DNA from: Sphingomonas sp. LR60
GTDB lineage: Bacteria > Pseudomonadota > Alphaproteobacteria > Sphingomonadales > Sphingomonadaceae
NCBI RefSeq assembly: GCF_036855935.1
Contig: NZ_JASPFK010000001.1
Span: 2,544,501-2,608,500, forward strand
DNA: 64,000 bases
Reading direction: 5' to 3'
Position 1 is the first letter of the stretch, and the number at the start of each line of letters is the position of its first letter. The notes below the pieces were generated by a model that saw only the letters and a program-made list of their open reading frames with translations, had not been told where the DNA came from and searched no databases. The position numbers and the translations under genes are program-made. This document shows positions 30,518 to 39,643 of this stretch, piece by piece.

Positions 30518-31228
30518 TCAAAACTCTCCCAGACGCGGGCGGGTGAGCGCAAGCTGCGCGCTTTCCAGCGGATCGGCGGGCAGAAACGCGCGACCGTGCG
30601 GCGCGCGCGCGAGATCGACGGGCATGTTGAAATGCGACTGCCCGACCGCGTCGCGTCCGCTGATGACGAAGAACACGCCATTCCATTGCTTGGCGAACCG
30701 ACCGATCGTCTCGCGGCGCAGGCCCAGCGACGGATCGCCGAGCAGCAGGGTCTGATCGTCAATGCCCTTGACGACGACGAAATGGCGATAACCATCGAAA
30801 TCGATCAGCGCGATGCCGGGCACGCGCGCCTTGGCGATCTGATCGATGCTGACCTTGAAGCCGTCGGCGGCGATCCCGCGCGCCGCGAGGTAGCGCTTCA
30901 TGTCGAGCAGCGAAAAGCCGAGCCGCCGGATCTGTGCCTGGTCGCCGTCGCGAAACATGCCCAGAAACACGCTCTGCTCGTTCTGCGGATCGTCGTAATG
31001 GAAGCGCAGCAGCGTCGCGAGCGCCGCCGATCCGCAACTGAAATCATATTGCTGGCGCACCACGGTTTCGAACCGCCGCCCGATCAGGCTGGTGACGGGC
31101 AAGGCGAAGTTGAGCGTCGGCGAAAAATTGGTGACATTCCCGCCTTCGGCCAGCGGCATCGCGGTACAGCCGGCGGTCGCCAGCAGCGCCGCTGGCATCC
31201 ACCGGCCGAGACGGAGCGGGTCGCGCAT
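30518..31228 (-). CDS. C39 family peptidase, FapD-like lipoprotein
   Basis: A 236-residue papain-like cysteine peptidase. The catalytic Gln and Cys are in QYDFSCGSAALATLLRF, the His in GYRHFVVVKGI and the Asp in LLGDPSLGLRRE. The lipobox LLATAGC near residue 20 suggests a lipid anchor facing the periplasm. Stand-alone C39 peptidases without an ABC transporter are known from fap amyloid operons (FapD). It is placed between the small secreted protein (two bases) and the double-glycine-motif protein (one base), its most likely substrates. Confidence 0.85.
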   Translation of the reverse strand: MRDPLRLGRWMPAALLATAGCTAMPLAEGGNVTNFSPTLNFALPVTSLIGRRFETVVRQQYDFSCGSAALATLLRFHYDDPQNEQSVFLGMFRDGDQAQIRRLGFSLLDMKRYLAARGIAADGFKVSIDQIAKARVPGIALIDFDGYRHFVVVKGIDDQTLLLGDPSLGLRRETIGRFAKQWNGVFFVISGRDAVGQSHFNMPVDLARAPHGRAFLPADPLESAQLALTRPRLGEF

Positions 31229-31230
31229 CG

Positions 31231-31590
31231 TTACTGGTTGATCGCGACGTTCACGTTCAGCGACGAATTGATGGAAACGTTGTTTCCGGTGTTCGCGCTG
31301 AGCAACGACAGGCCGTTGAGGTTCTGGAAGGAATTGGGGTCGAAGCTGATCGTCCCGGTTTCCGAATGGCCGTTCACGCTGTTGCCGCTGACCGTGCTGG
31401 TGTTCTGCGCACGAATTACCTGCGACAGATCCGATTGCCCGGTGACCGCGCCCAGCTGCGCATTGTCGACCGGTGCCGCGGCCCCGAACGGGTTGGCCTG
31501 CACCGGCGTCGCGGGCGGCGCGCCCTGCGCCGCTGCCGCGACCGGCAGCGCGGCGGCGAGCAGCGCCGGGCCGATGAAGAGGATACGCAT
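31231..31590 (-). CDS. Small secreted protein, candidate amyloid subunit
   Basis: A 119-residue exported protein: signal peptide (RILFIGPALLAAALPVAAAAQ), then a Ser/Asn/Gly-rich mature part. Its end, SFQNLNGLSLLSANTGNNVS followed by INSSLNVNVAINQ, closely parallels the end of the large repeat protein upstream (AFQNLAGLQSLNMNTGAGAS, NSAVNVSVA). The shared terminus suggests the same export route or the same amyloid core. It could be the nucleator or minor subunit, as FapB is in Pseudomonas. There are 71 bases to the upstream gene and two to the peptidase gene. Confidence 0.7.
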   Translation of the reverse strand: MRILFIGPALLAAALPVAAAAQGAPPATPVQANPFGAAAPVDNAQLGAVTGQSDLSQVIRAQNTSTVSGNSVNGHSETGTISFDPNSFQNLNGLSLLSANTGNNVSINSSLNVNVAINQ

Positions 31591-31661
31591 GTCCCGATCT
31601 CCCGATCGAACGAAGAAACGGAGGAGGGGCGGCACCGCCACCCCTCCCCACCCCCTTGGTC

Positions 31662-33323
31662 TTATTGACCACCGCCGAGGTTGATCGTGCCGGCGGCGAC
31701 GCTGACGTTCACCGCCGAATTCTGCGATGCGCCCGCGCCGGTGTTCATGTTGAGCGATTGCAGCCCGGCAAGGTTCTGGAACGCGCCGTCGCCGGTGGTC
31801 AGGCTGTTGTTGACCATATTGGTCGCACCGCCCGGGGTTTGGCTGAAGTCGACCCGCACGCCGGTGACGTAGCTGGCGAGCGTCGCGGACGAAACCACCG
31901 CGCTGGCCCCGAAGACGTTCGAGGTCGAGGCCGCCCCGGTTCCGGCCGATGCCATGCCGGTGCTGCGCATCGAGCTGTCGGCGTAGCTGGCATCGCCGTT
32001 GGTCGCTACCGAGCCACGGCCCGAGTTGCTGGCGGTGTTGCGACGATCCGAATTGTCGTTGGTCGACATGTTACGGCTGTCGGTGGCGTCGCCATTGTTC
32101 GCTGCGACCTGCGCGCCGCTTGCCGAGCTGGTCCGCGACCGGTTCGAACTGTCCGAATTGTCGTTGGTGGACATGTTGCGGCTGTCGGTTGCGGAGCCAC
32201 TGCCGTTGTTCGCAACCTGCGCGCCGCTGGCGGAGCTGGTCTGCGAATTATCGGACATGTTGCGGCTGTCGGTCGCCGACCCACTGCCGTTCGAGGCAAC
32301 TTGCGCGCCCGATGCGGAGGTGGTGGTCGTGGTGGTGTTCATCGACTGGTTGCGGCTGTCGCTGGCGTTGCCGCCACCGCTGGCCGCGACCTGTGCGCCG
32401 CTCGCCGAATTGTCGGTGTTGGTGGTCGTCATCCGCGAGTTGTTCGACTGGTCGCGGCTGTCGGTGGCAGAACCGCTGCCGTTCGAGGCGACCTGCGCGC
32501 CCGATGCGGACGTGGTGGTGGTCGTCGTGGACCGGTTCGAATTGTCGGTGTTCGACGTCGAGCGATCGGCCCGATCGTTGTAGACGGACGACCGGTCGGA
32601 ATTGTCGGTGTTGGTCACCGAGCGGTTCGAACTATCGGTCGCGTTGCCGCCATTGTTGGCCGCGACCTGCGCGCCCGCCGCACTGCTGCCGTCCGTGTTC
32701 GTGGTGGTGCGGGAATTGTTCGAATTGTCGGTCATCGACCGGTTCGAACTGTCAGTCGTCGAGCGATTCGAGCTGTCCGTCCACGAGTTGTTCGTGGTCG
32801 CGGTGTTGTTGCTGTCGTGCACCGAGTTGTTCGTGCGCGAATTGTTCGAATTGTCGGTCCACGAGCGATCCGACGAGTCGGTCTGCGTGCTCGTCGCGGT
32901 GTTGTTACTGTCGTGAACCGAGTTGTTCGTGCGCGAATTGTTCGAATTGTCCGTCGCCGAACGGTTCGAGTTGTCGGTCCACGAGCGATCCGACGAGTCG
33001 GTCTGGGTGCTCGTCGCGGTATTGTTGCTGTCATGAACCGAGTTGTTCGTCCGCGCATTGTTCGAATTATCGGTCATCGAACGATCCGACGAGTCGGTTT
33101 GCGTGTTCGTCGCCGTGTTGTTGCTGTCGTTGGTCGAGCTGTTCGTGTTGGTCGAACTGTTGGCGTTGTCGGTGTTGTAGGCGCTGCTCGCCACGTCATT
33201 ACCGGCCGAATTGCCGGTGTTGGTGTTGGTGTAGGTGCTGCCGGGCTCAGTCGTCTGGGCACAGACGGGGGCGGTCCACGCGAGGACGGGGATCGAGGCG
33301 GCGATCAGAAGACGCGATTTCAT
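31662..33323 (-). CDS. Large Asn/Ser/Thr/Asp-rich repeat protein, candidate amyloid
   Basis: A 553-residue exported protein, almost free of large hydrophobics. After the signal peptide (KSRLLIAASIPVLAWTAPVCA), one repeat class at about 50-200 has units of NNSRTNNSVHDSNNTATS followed by TQTDSSDRSWTDNS, three to four copies. A second class at about 210-440 has six or so units of SASGAQVASNGSGSATDSRN. The non-repeat C-terminus includes GAFQNLAGLQSLNMNTG and NSAVNVSVAAG, shared with the small protein downstream. Asn/Gln/Ser repeats and exclusion of bulky residues resemble FapC and curli subunits. The opposite strand is open too, but encodes an Arg/Val/Gly string without a signal peptide and is a shadow. 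First gene of the operon. Confidence 0.8.
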   Translation of the reverse strand: MKSRLLIAASIPVLAWTAPVCAQTTEPGSTYTNTNTGNSAGNDVASSAYNTDNANSSTNTNSSTNDSNNTATNTQTDSSDRSMTDNSNNARTNNSVHDSNNTATSTQTDSSDRSWTDNSNRSATDNSNNSRTNNSVHDSNNTATSTQTDSSDRSWTDNSNNSRTNNSVHDSNNTATTNNSWTDSSNRSTTDSSNRSMTDNSNNSRTTTNTDGSSAAGAQVAANNGGNATDSSNRSVTNTDNSDRSSVYNDRADRSTSNTDNSNRSTTTTTTSASGAQVASNGSGSATDSRDQSNNSRMTTTNTDNSASGAQVAASGGGNASDSRNQSMNTTTTTTSASGAQVASNGSGSATDSRNMSDNSQTSSASGAQVANNGSGSATDSRNMSTNDNSDSSNRSRTSSASGAQVAANNGDATDSRNMSTNDNSDRRNTASNSGRGSVATNGDASYADSSMRSTGMASAGTGAASTSNVFGASAVVSSATLASYVTGVRVDFSQTPGGATNMVNNSLTTGDGAFQNLAGLQSLNMNTGAGASQNSAVNVSVAAGTINLGGGQ

Positions 33324-33774
33324 GGTCAGGCATCCCTTGTTGGCCGGTTCAGCCGGCGATTTCTCCAGCCCGGCAATCCTGCGGACCGAGCCGAATCGGG
33401 GGATACCGTTAATCTTTCATTCACCATTCCCCCTCTTCGCAGGCGACTGCCCCTCCCGTTACGCCGCGCGCGCCACCCCCAAATGAGGGGGTAAAAATTG
33501 CTGCTATTTGCCTTGTTTCAAAATGGGATAGACTGGATCGAATGATGTGGCGGCCAGTTGGCGTACAACAACGGTAACCCGACACAGGGAATCGGGAATC
33601 GACAATGGAGAGGTAGTGCATTGCTTGCAGAGCAGGATCTGCGCATGCTCTTTCGCGGAGCCGCTGCGCGCGCCGATCTATTGGCGCCGCGCGACGGGGA
33701 GCTTGCGACATTCGACACATGGGCGGTCGCCGGAGCGCACGGCGCGGGTCTCCTTCCATGACGGCGACGACGGC
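33324..33774. promoter_or_regulatory. Divergent control region of the amyloid-like operon
   Basis: A 451-base gap between the repeat protein (minus) and the LuxR-type gene (plus). It holds a CCCCC-AAATGA-GGGGG inverted repeat near 33475-33492 followed by AAAAATT, and A/T-rich stretches (TTTCAAAATGGGATA near 33520), unusual for this genome. I cannot define promoters with confidence. No convincing reading frame with a ribosome site is present. Confidence 0.4.
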
Positions 33775-34806
33775 ATGTCGGTATTCGACGATGTCGCATT
33801 GGTCACCGGCCATTTCGCCCGCACGCTTGGTGCCGACGCCTGGGCGCTGACCAGCACCCACGAACGGGGAGCTTCGCGGTGCCTCGTTTCCGAGGGTGTC
33901 GACCAGGCGACCTGTGCGGCGCTGGTGCAGATCGCCGACCGGATTGACTCGGGCTATAGCCGCCATGCAGCACCGATCTGGTGCGAGCGGGTGGCGGGCG
34001 AGCCCGTCGGTTCGGCCTTGGTGATCCCGGTCCAGCACACATCCGGCCAGCCCGGCGCGTTCGTCAACCTGCTCTTCGAACAGCCCGACGAGGACGCGCG
34101 GCGCGAGATCGAAAATCGCTGCCTGCGCGAATGGCCAAGCGTCGCGGCATATTTTCGCCTGTGGGAGGCCGCGCGGGCCGCGCAGCAGCGCACGCTCGGC
34201 GTCGAAACCGGGCTCAACCTCGTCGCGATCGGGATCGTGCTGCTGTCCGGCGACGGGCATATCGTCTTCGCCAACGACACCGCCCGGCAACTCATGGACC
34301 GCCACGACGGCATCCGCGAGCATCGTGGCCAGGTGCAGGCCACCGACCGCAGCGATGCCGCCGCGCTGTCGACCGCGATCGGCTATGTGCTGTCGCAGAG
34401 CGGCGCGCACGGTGCGGCGGAGCGGATGCCGCTGCTTATGCTCCACCGCGACAATGGGCCCCCGCTGGTCACCTCCTTCGCCGCGACGCCGCATTCGGCG
34501 ATCGCGGACGAGGACGGCGCCTTGTTGTTCTTCGTCGATCCGGGGCTCGACATCCACCTGCTTGCCGAGCCGGTGTGCAAGCTGTTCCGATTGTCGCGGG
34601 TCGAGACCGAACTCACCTGCCTGCTGGCGTCCGGGCACACGCTGGCCGCCGCCGCGCAGGCGCTGCACGTCAAACTGGGCACCGCGCGCGGCTATCTGAA
34701 GCAGGTGTTCGTCAAGACCGGCAGCAACCGGCAGGTCGATCTGGTCCGGCTGATCTTCAGCAACCTGATCCGCGCCTCCGCCCCCGATCAGGTGCAACGG
34801 CGCTGA
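33775..34806 (+). CDS. LuxR-type (PAS plus HTH) transcriptional regulator
   Basis: A 343-residue cytoplasmic regulator. A PAS-like region lies near 150-250 (VAIGIVLLSGDGHIVFANDTARQLM). The C-terminal LuxR helix-turn-helix is RLSRVETELTCLLASGHTLA, then AAAQALHVKLGTARGYLKQVF and KTGSNRQVDLVRL. ATG 33775 begins the conserved-looking part; the frame is open back to 33547, but that part has the look of untranslated sequence. It is divergent from the amyloid-like operon, so it may control it. Confidence 0.82.
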   Translation: MSVFDDVALVTGHFARTLGADAWALTSTHERGASRCLVSEGVDQATCAALVQIADRIDSGYSRHAAPIWCERVAGEPVGSALVIPVQHTSGQPGAFVNLLFEQPDEDARREIENRCLREWPSVAAYFRLWEAARAAQQRTLGVETGLNLVAIGIVLLSGDGHIVFANDTARQLMDRHDGIREHRGQVQATDRSDAAALSTAIGYVLSQSGAHGAAERMPLLMLHRDNGPPLVTSFAATPHSAIADEDGALLFFVDPGLDIHLLAEPVCKLFRLSRVETELTCLLASGHTLAAAAQALHVKLGTARGYLKQVFVKTGSNRQVDLVRLIFSNLIRASAPDQVQRR

Positions 34807-34881
34807 TGTAAGAAATCATTGCGGTGCATCCGCTGCGCGATCGGTGCCGTATCCTGGACCGAGATTACCGCGGAGCCGGAC

Positions 34882-35670
34882 TTGGAGAGATCATCGCTTT
34901 CGCCATTGTCGCGTGCGCCGGCGCTTGCGCCCGGTGACGTGGTCGCCGGCTATTTCGCGCGGCGGCCACCGGCGACGGAGCGCGGAACGTTGCTGTTACC
35001 CGGCGCACCGCGGATCTACGCGCTGCTCGGCGGCACGTCGGACGCGCGGCTGACGATCCGACGGCGGACATCCGACGTCTTGCCGCGGGTCGGTTTCATC
35101 GGACCGACGACGAAGATCGCGCACCTGGAGCATGGCGACGCCATCCTGTTCGGGCTGCGGCTGCGCACGACTTCATGGGCGTCGCTGTTCGGCGGTGATC
35201 TCTCGCGCTTTACCGATCGGGTCGTGCCGCTGTCGGCGATCGACCTCTCCGCCCCGCCGCTCGTCTGCGATCCAGGTGGCGACCCGGCCGCCGCCTTCGC
35301 GCCGTGGCTGGCCGCCCGGCTCGCCGCCGCCTCCGATCGCGATCGCCTGTCACAGCGGCTGATCGACGTGATCGATGCCGATCCGCGCACCTCCGTCGCG
35401 GAGGTTGCCGCCGCGCTGCGGATCACGCCGCAACAGCTCTCGGTCGCGTGCCTGCACGGCTTCGGGCTGCCGCCCAAGCGCCTGTTGATGCTCCGCCGCT
35501 TCCTGCGCGTGCTCCGCCGCATCCTGCCCGATCCGACCGCGACCGGGCGGGTGCTATGGCAGGCGGGCTATGTCGATCACTCGCATTTCGCCAAGGATTG
35601 CCGCCGCTTTCTGGACATGAGCCTGCAAGGCTTCCGGCAGCGGATCGGCGATGCCGACGATCTGGCCTAG
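34882..35670 (+). CDS. AraC family transcriptional regulator
   Basis: A 262-residue regulator with an N-terminal ligand-binding-like region (GDVVAGYFARRPPATERGTL, IYALLGG, GFIGPTTKIAHLEHG) and a C-terminal AraC DNA-binding domain (SVAEVAAALRITPQQLSVAC, LLMLRRFLRVLRRI, QAGYVDHSHFAKDCRRFLDM, LQGFRQRI). I take TTG 34882, which has GGAG seven bases upstream. TTG 34819 in the same frame is possible but without a clear ribosome site. It sits between the LuxR-type gene and the sugar dehydrogenase. Confidence 0.85.
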   Translation: MERSSLSPLSRAPALAPGDVVAGYFARRPPATERGTLLLPGAPRIYALLGGTSDARLTIRRRTSDVLPRVGFIGPTTKIAHLEHGDAILFGLRLRTTSWASLFGGDLSRFTDRVVPLSAIDLSAPPLVCDPGGDPAAAFAPWLAARLAAASDRDRLSQRLIDVIDADPRTSVAEVAAALRITPQQLSVACLHGFGLPPKRLLMLRRFLRVLRRILPDPTATGRVLWQAGYVDHSHFAKDCRRFLDMSLQGFRQRIGDADDLA

Positions 35671-35769
35671 CATCGGAACGGCGAAGCCGTTGCGCCAGAT
35701 CACAGAAGCAGGGCTGGCACAGCGCGTGGTTGTCCGCCACAAGATGCTTCTCTTTCAGGAAGGTACCCT

Positions 35770-37046
35770 GTGGTTCGACAATTCCCGATCGCGTTGGCGA
35801 CCGTCATGATGCTGGCCGGATGCGGAGCGGCGCAGGACCCGAAACAGGCCGCCCCTACCCCCGGTCCGTCCGCCGAGCCGGTCAATTACGGCGCGGCCAC
35901 CCCCGCCAAGACCAAGCCGTTCAAGGCCACGCCGGTCGCGACGTTCGACTCGCCATGGGCGCTCGCCTTCCTCCCCGATCGGCGAATGCTGGTGACCGAG
36001 AAGCCCGGCCACCTGTGGCTGGTCACCGCCACCGGGCAGAAGCAGCAGGTCAGCGGCGTCCCGACCGTCCATTTCGAGGGTCAGGGCGGATTGCTGTTCG
36101 TCGCGGTATCGCCGACCTACGCTCAGAACGGCCAGGTCTATCTCACCTATTCCGAGCCCGGTGAAGGCGGCGACGGGCTCGCGCTGGCGCGCGCGACGCT
36201 CGATGTCAGCGGCGCGGCGCGGCGCCCGCGCTCAAGAACCTCGAGGTCGTCTGGCGTCAGCTCCCGCGCGGCAAGGGCGGGCAGTTCGGTGGCTATATCG
36301 CCTTCTCGCCGGACGGCCGTTACCTGTTCCTTACCTCCGGCGAGCGGCAGCGCTTCACCCCCGCGCAGGATCCCGATCAGGCGCTCGGCAAGATCCTGCG
36401 GCTGACGCTCGACGGCAAGCCCGCACCGGGCAACCCCGGCGCGGGCAAGACCGGCGGCACGACGATCGGCATCATCGATCCGCCCGAGAACACCGGGTCG
36501 GCTGCCAAGGCGCCGGTGCGCAAGGCGGAGATGCCTTCGCCCAACCTTACCCCCGCAGAGACGTGGAGCACCGGACACCGCAACCCCTATGGCCTCGCCT
36601 TCGATGCCAAGGGTCGCTTGTGGGAAACCGAAATGGGGCCACAGGGCGGCGACGAGCTGAACCTGATCGAGCCTGGCCGCAACTATGGCTGGCCGCTGGT
36701 ATCCTACGGCAAGAATTACGACGACACGCCGATCCCGTCGCACAAGGGCAACGCCAAATTCCAGCAGCCCGCGCTCTATTGGAACCCGATCATCGCGCCG
36801 GCCGGGCTGACCTTCTACGACGGCAGCATGTTCCCGCAGTGGCGCGGTTCGGCGTTCATCGGCGGGCTCGCCTCGACGGCGCTGATCCGCATCGCCTTCG
36901 ACGATGCCGTGCCGCGCGAGGCGGAACGCTGGGACATGGGCGCGCGCATCCGCGCGGTCGTCACCGGGCCGGACGGCGCGCTGTGGCTGCTCGAGGACGG
37001 CGACGGCGGACGATTGCTGCGGCTGACCGCAGACCGCGCCGGCTGA
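35770..37046 (+). pseudogene. PQQ-dependent sugar dehydrogenase (frameshifted as read)
   Basis: A soluble glucose/sorbosone dehydrogenase-type six-bladed propeller, exported as a lipoprotein (ALATVMMLAGCGAAQ). The first frame has FDSPWALAFLPDRRMLVTEK and GGLLFVAVSPTYAQNGQVYL. The second, from about 36225, has LKNLEVVWRQLPRGKGGQFG, TWSTGHRNPYGLAFD, ETEMGPQGGDELNLI and NYGWPLVSYG. One base is lost between about 36205 and 36228 in GGCGCGGCGCGGCGCCC. With one base added the gene has 426 codons, normal for the family. GTG 35770 follows AGGAAGG. Confidence 0.9.
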
Positions 37047-37050
37047 TCCC

Positions 37051-37093
37051 GCGACGCGCCGACCGCCCCGCGCGCAGGCGGTCGGCGCGTCGC
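37051..37093 (+). terminator. Strong hairpin after the sugar dehydrogenase
   Basis: GCGACGCGCCGACCGCC and GGCGGTCGGCGCGTCGC form a perfect 17-base stem with a nine-base loop. It lies four bases after the stop codon. There is no U tract. Confidence 0.6.
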
Positions 37094-37148
37094 ATCATGG
37101 CGACCGTTTCATTAACCTCTGTCAGCTAGCGAGCCCCAGGTTAATCGA

Positions 37149-39635
37149 TTGAATTACTCGGGGTTTTTAGTGACATCGTTCTTTATTGCTGCTGCCCTGG
37201 CGTCGACGTCGCTGTCGAGCGCCAATGTTACCGACGCGTCCGCCGACACCAACGCCGCGAAGCCCAATGCCGAAGACACCGTCACCACCGGCGTCGCAAA
37301 GGGGCGCGACCGGCTGGACAGCGCCACCTCGACCAGCAACCTCAAGGAAGACGATCTCGCGAAGCTCGCGCCGCGTTCGATCGGCGACCTGCTGCGTGAC
37401 ATTCCCGGCATCCGGTCCGAGGCCGCGACCGGCGAGGCACTCGCCAGCGTCTCGATCCGTGGGCTGCCGCTCGCCTCGTCGGGGATCAAGTTCGTGCAGT
37501 TGCAGGAGGACGGGCTGCCGGTCCTTGAATTCGGCGACATCCAGGGCGTCGGCCCCGACAGCCTGATCCGCGCCGACCTGAACCTGTCGCAAGTCGAGGT
37601 GATCCGCGGTGGTTCGGCCTCGACGTTCGCGTCCAACTCGCCCGGCGGGCTCATCAACTTCATCTCGAAGACCGGCGAGACCGAGGGCGGCGCGATCGCG
37701 CTGACCAGCGGGCTCGACTATGAGCAATATCGTGCCGACTTCGACCTCGGCGGCAAGCTCGGCGACACCGCACGCTTCCATCTCGGCGGCTTCTTCCGAC
37801 AGGGCGAGGGGCCGCGTCGCACCGGCTACGACGCGCAGCGCGGCGGGCAGCTGAAGCTCAACGTCACCAAGACCTTCACCGGCGGGTACATTCGTCTGTA
37901 CGGCAAGTATCTCGACGATCGCTCGCCCTTCTACGACACCGTCCCGGTGCAGGCGACCGGCGACAACGCCGCGCCCAAGGTTCGCGAGATCGCCAGCTTC
38001 GACGCCAACCGCGACATGCTGTTGTCGCGCTACATCCGCAGCAACCTCGTGCTCGACGGCAACAACAATCCCGTCGTCCACGATCTGGCCGAAGGTGTGT
38101 CCACGAAGGTCAAGTCGGTCGGTGTGGAAGGCCGGATCGACGTTTCCGGCTGGACGATCACCGAACGCTTCCGCTTCTCCGACGTGTCGGGCGCGTTCGT
38201 CACGCCGTTCACCTCGGCCTATCTGCCCGCGACGCAGGGCGCGGCGCTGCTCGGCGGTGCGGGTGCGCGCCTCGCCTATGCCAACGGCCCGCTCGCCGGT
38301 CAGGCGATCGCCGATCCGGCCAGCCTCAACGGCAACGGCCTGCTTGCCGCGCTCAACATCCTCGATCTGCGCATCAGATCGATGGACAATGTCACCAACG
38401 ACGTCCGCGCCAGCCGCGTCTGGGCGATCGGCGACGGCGACCTGACCACCACCGCCGGCTTCTATGCCGCGCGCCAGTCGATCGTCCGCGACGCGCTCTG
38501 GTCGACGCTGATCTCCGACGTGCGGGGTGACGGTCGTGCGGCACTGGTCGACGTGACGACCGCGGGCGGTCGCGCGCTGACGCAGAACGGCGTCTATGCC
38601 TACAACCTCGCGCTCGCCGGCGGTACGCGCCGCCGCAGCGTCGACCTCGATTATGCCGTCAATGCGCCCTTCGCGTCGGCGAACTATCACTTCGGCCGCG
38701 TCGCGATCGGCGCGAGCGTCCGCTACGACTTCGGCACCGCGCGCGGACAGCTGTTCGGCTCCGATCTCGGCGGCGGGCGTGTCGGCACCGTGGCGCGCGA
38801 CATCGATGGCGACGGCGTGATCTCGTCGCCGGAGACGCGCGTCGGCGTCACTCCACTGACCACCCCCGCGCCGCTCGACTACAGCTACCATTATCTATCC
38901 TATTCGAGCGGCATCAACTTCCGCATTGCCGAGCCGCTCGCGGTGTTCGCGCGCTACAGCCGCGGCGCGCGCGCCAATGCCGATCGCATCCTGTTCAGCC
39001 CGATCGTCAACACCACCGACGGCAGCCTCGCGACGAAGAGCGCGGCGTTCGATCCGGTCAAGCAGGCCGAGATCGGCATCAAATACCGTCAGGCCGGGCT
39101 GACGCTCAACCTGACCGGCTTCTGGGCGAAGGCGCAGGACACCAACGTCGACGTCGTCACCAGCCAGATCATCCAGCGCGACTATCGTGCCACCGGTCTG
39201 GAATTCGAGGGCGGAGTGCGCCGCGGGCCGTTCGCGCTGACCGCGGGCGCGACCTATACCGATGCCGAAATCACCCGCGATGCGGTAAACCCGGCGGTGG
39301 TCGGCAACACGCCCCGCCATCAGGCGAAGCTGATCTTCCAGGCGACGCCGCAGATAACTACCGACCGGTTCAGCATCGGCGCGGTGTTCATCGGCACCAC
39401 CGGCAGCTATTCGCAGGATACCAACCTGCTGCGCACGCCGGGGTTCGTCACCACCAACGCCTTCGCGCAGCTGCGTCTCGCGGAGCGGCTGATGCTGGGG
39501 GTCAACGCCAACAATCTGTTCGACACGCTGGCGATCACCACCTTCGACGAGGCCGCGATCCCGGCGTCGGGCATCCTGCGCGCGCGCCCGCTCAACGGTC
39601 GGACGGTGTCCGCGACCGTCCGTTTCGACTTCTGA
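37149..39635 (+). CDS. TonB-dependent receptor
   Basis: An 828-residue outer-membrane receptor. Plug domain features are LAPRSIGDLLRDIPGIRSEA, VSIRGLPLASSG, QVEVIRGGSASTFASNSPGG and LINFISKTG. The barrel ends in the Phe-terminated VSATVRFDF. The start is TTG 37149 with a hydrophobic leader (FLVTSFFIAAALASTSLSSA). Substrate not evident; the neighbouring sugar dehydrogenase might hint at a sugar. A terminator hairpin and then the MITE follow. Confidence 0.92.
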   Translation: MNYSGFLVTSFFIAAALASTSLSSANVTDASADTNAAKPNAEDTVTTGVAKGRDRLDSATSTSNLKEDDLAKLAPRSIGDLLRDIPGIRSEAATGEALASVSIRGLPLASSGIKFVQLQEDGLPVLEFGDIQGVGPDSLIRADLNLSQVEVIRGGSASTFASNSPGGLINFISKTGETEGGAIALTSGLDYEQYRADFDLGGKLGDTARFHLGGFFRQGEGPRRTGYDAQRGGQLKLNVTKTFTGGYIRLYGKYLDDRSPFYDTVPVQATGDNAAPKVREIASFDANRDMLLSRYIRSNLVLDGNNNPVVHDLAEGVSTKVKSVGVEGRIDVSGWTITERFRFSDVSGAFVTPFTSAYLPATQGAALLGGAGARLAYANGPLAGQAIADPASLNGNGLLAALNILDLRIRSMDNVTNDVRASRVWAIGDGDLTTTAGFYAARQSIVRDALWSTLISDVRGDGRAALVDVTTAGGRALTQNGVYAYNLALAGGTRRRSVDLDYAVNAPFASANYHFGRVAIGASVRYDFGTARGQLFGSDLGGGRVGTVARDIDGDGVISSPETRVGVTPLTTPAPLDYSYHYLSYSSGINFRIAEPLAVFARYSRGARANADRILFSPIVNTTDGSLATKSAAFDPVKQAEIGIKYRQAGLTLNLTGFWAKAQDTNVDVVTSQIIQRDYRATGLEFEGGVRRGPFALTAGATYTDAEITRDAVNPAVVGNTPRHQAKLIFQATPQITTDRFSIGAVFIGTTGSYSQDTNLLRTPGFVTTNAFAQLRLAERLMLGVNANNLFDTLAITTFDEAAIPASGILRARPLNGRTVSATVRFDF

Positions 39636-39643
39636 TCCGCAGT

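Noticed and set aside
31900..33200. Possible CRISPR array because of short repeats at regular spacing
   Set aside because: The repeats are codon-phased, vary by synonymous and conservative changes, lack unique spacers and lie within one open secreted-protein frame.
31656..33494. A 612-codon plus-strand frame over the repeat gene, rich in Arg/Val/Gly
   Set aside because: It is the shadow of the repeats on the opposite strand: no signal peptide, no ribosome site, and only composition-driven repetition, whereas the minus strand has a signal peptide and operon context.
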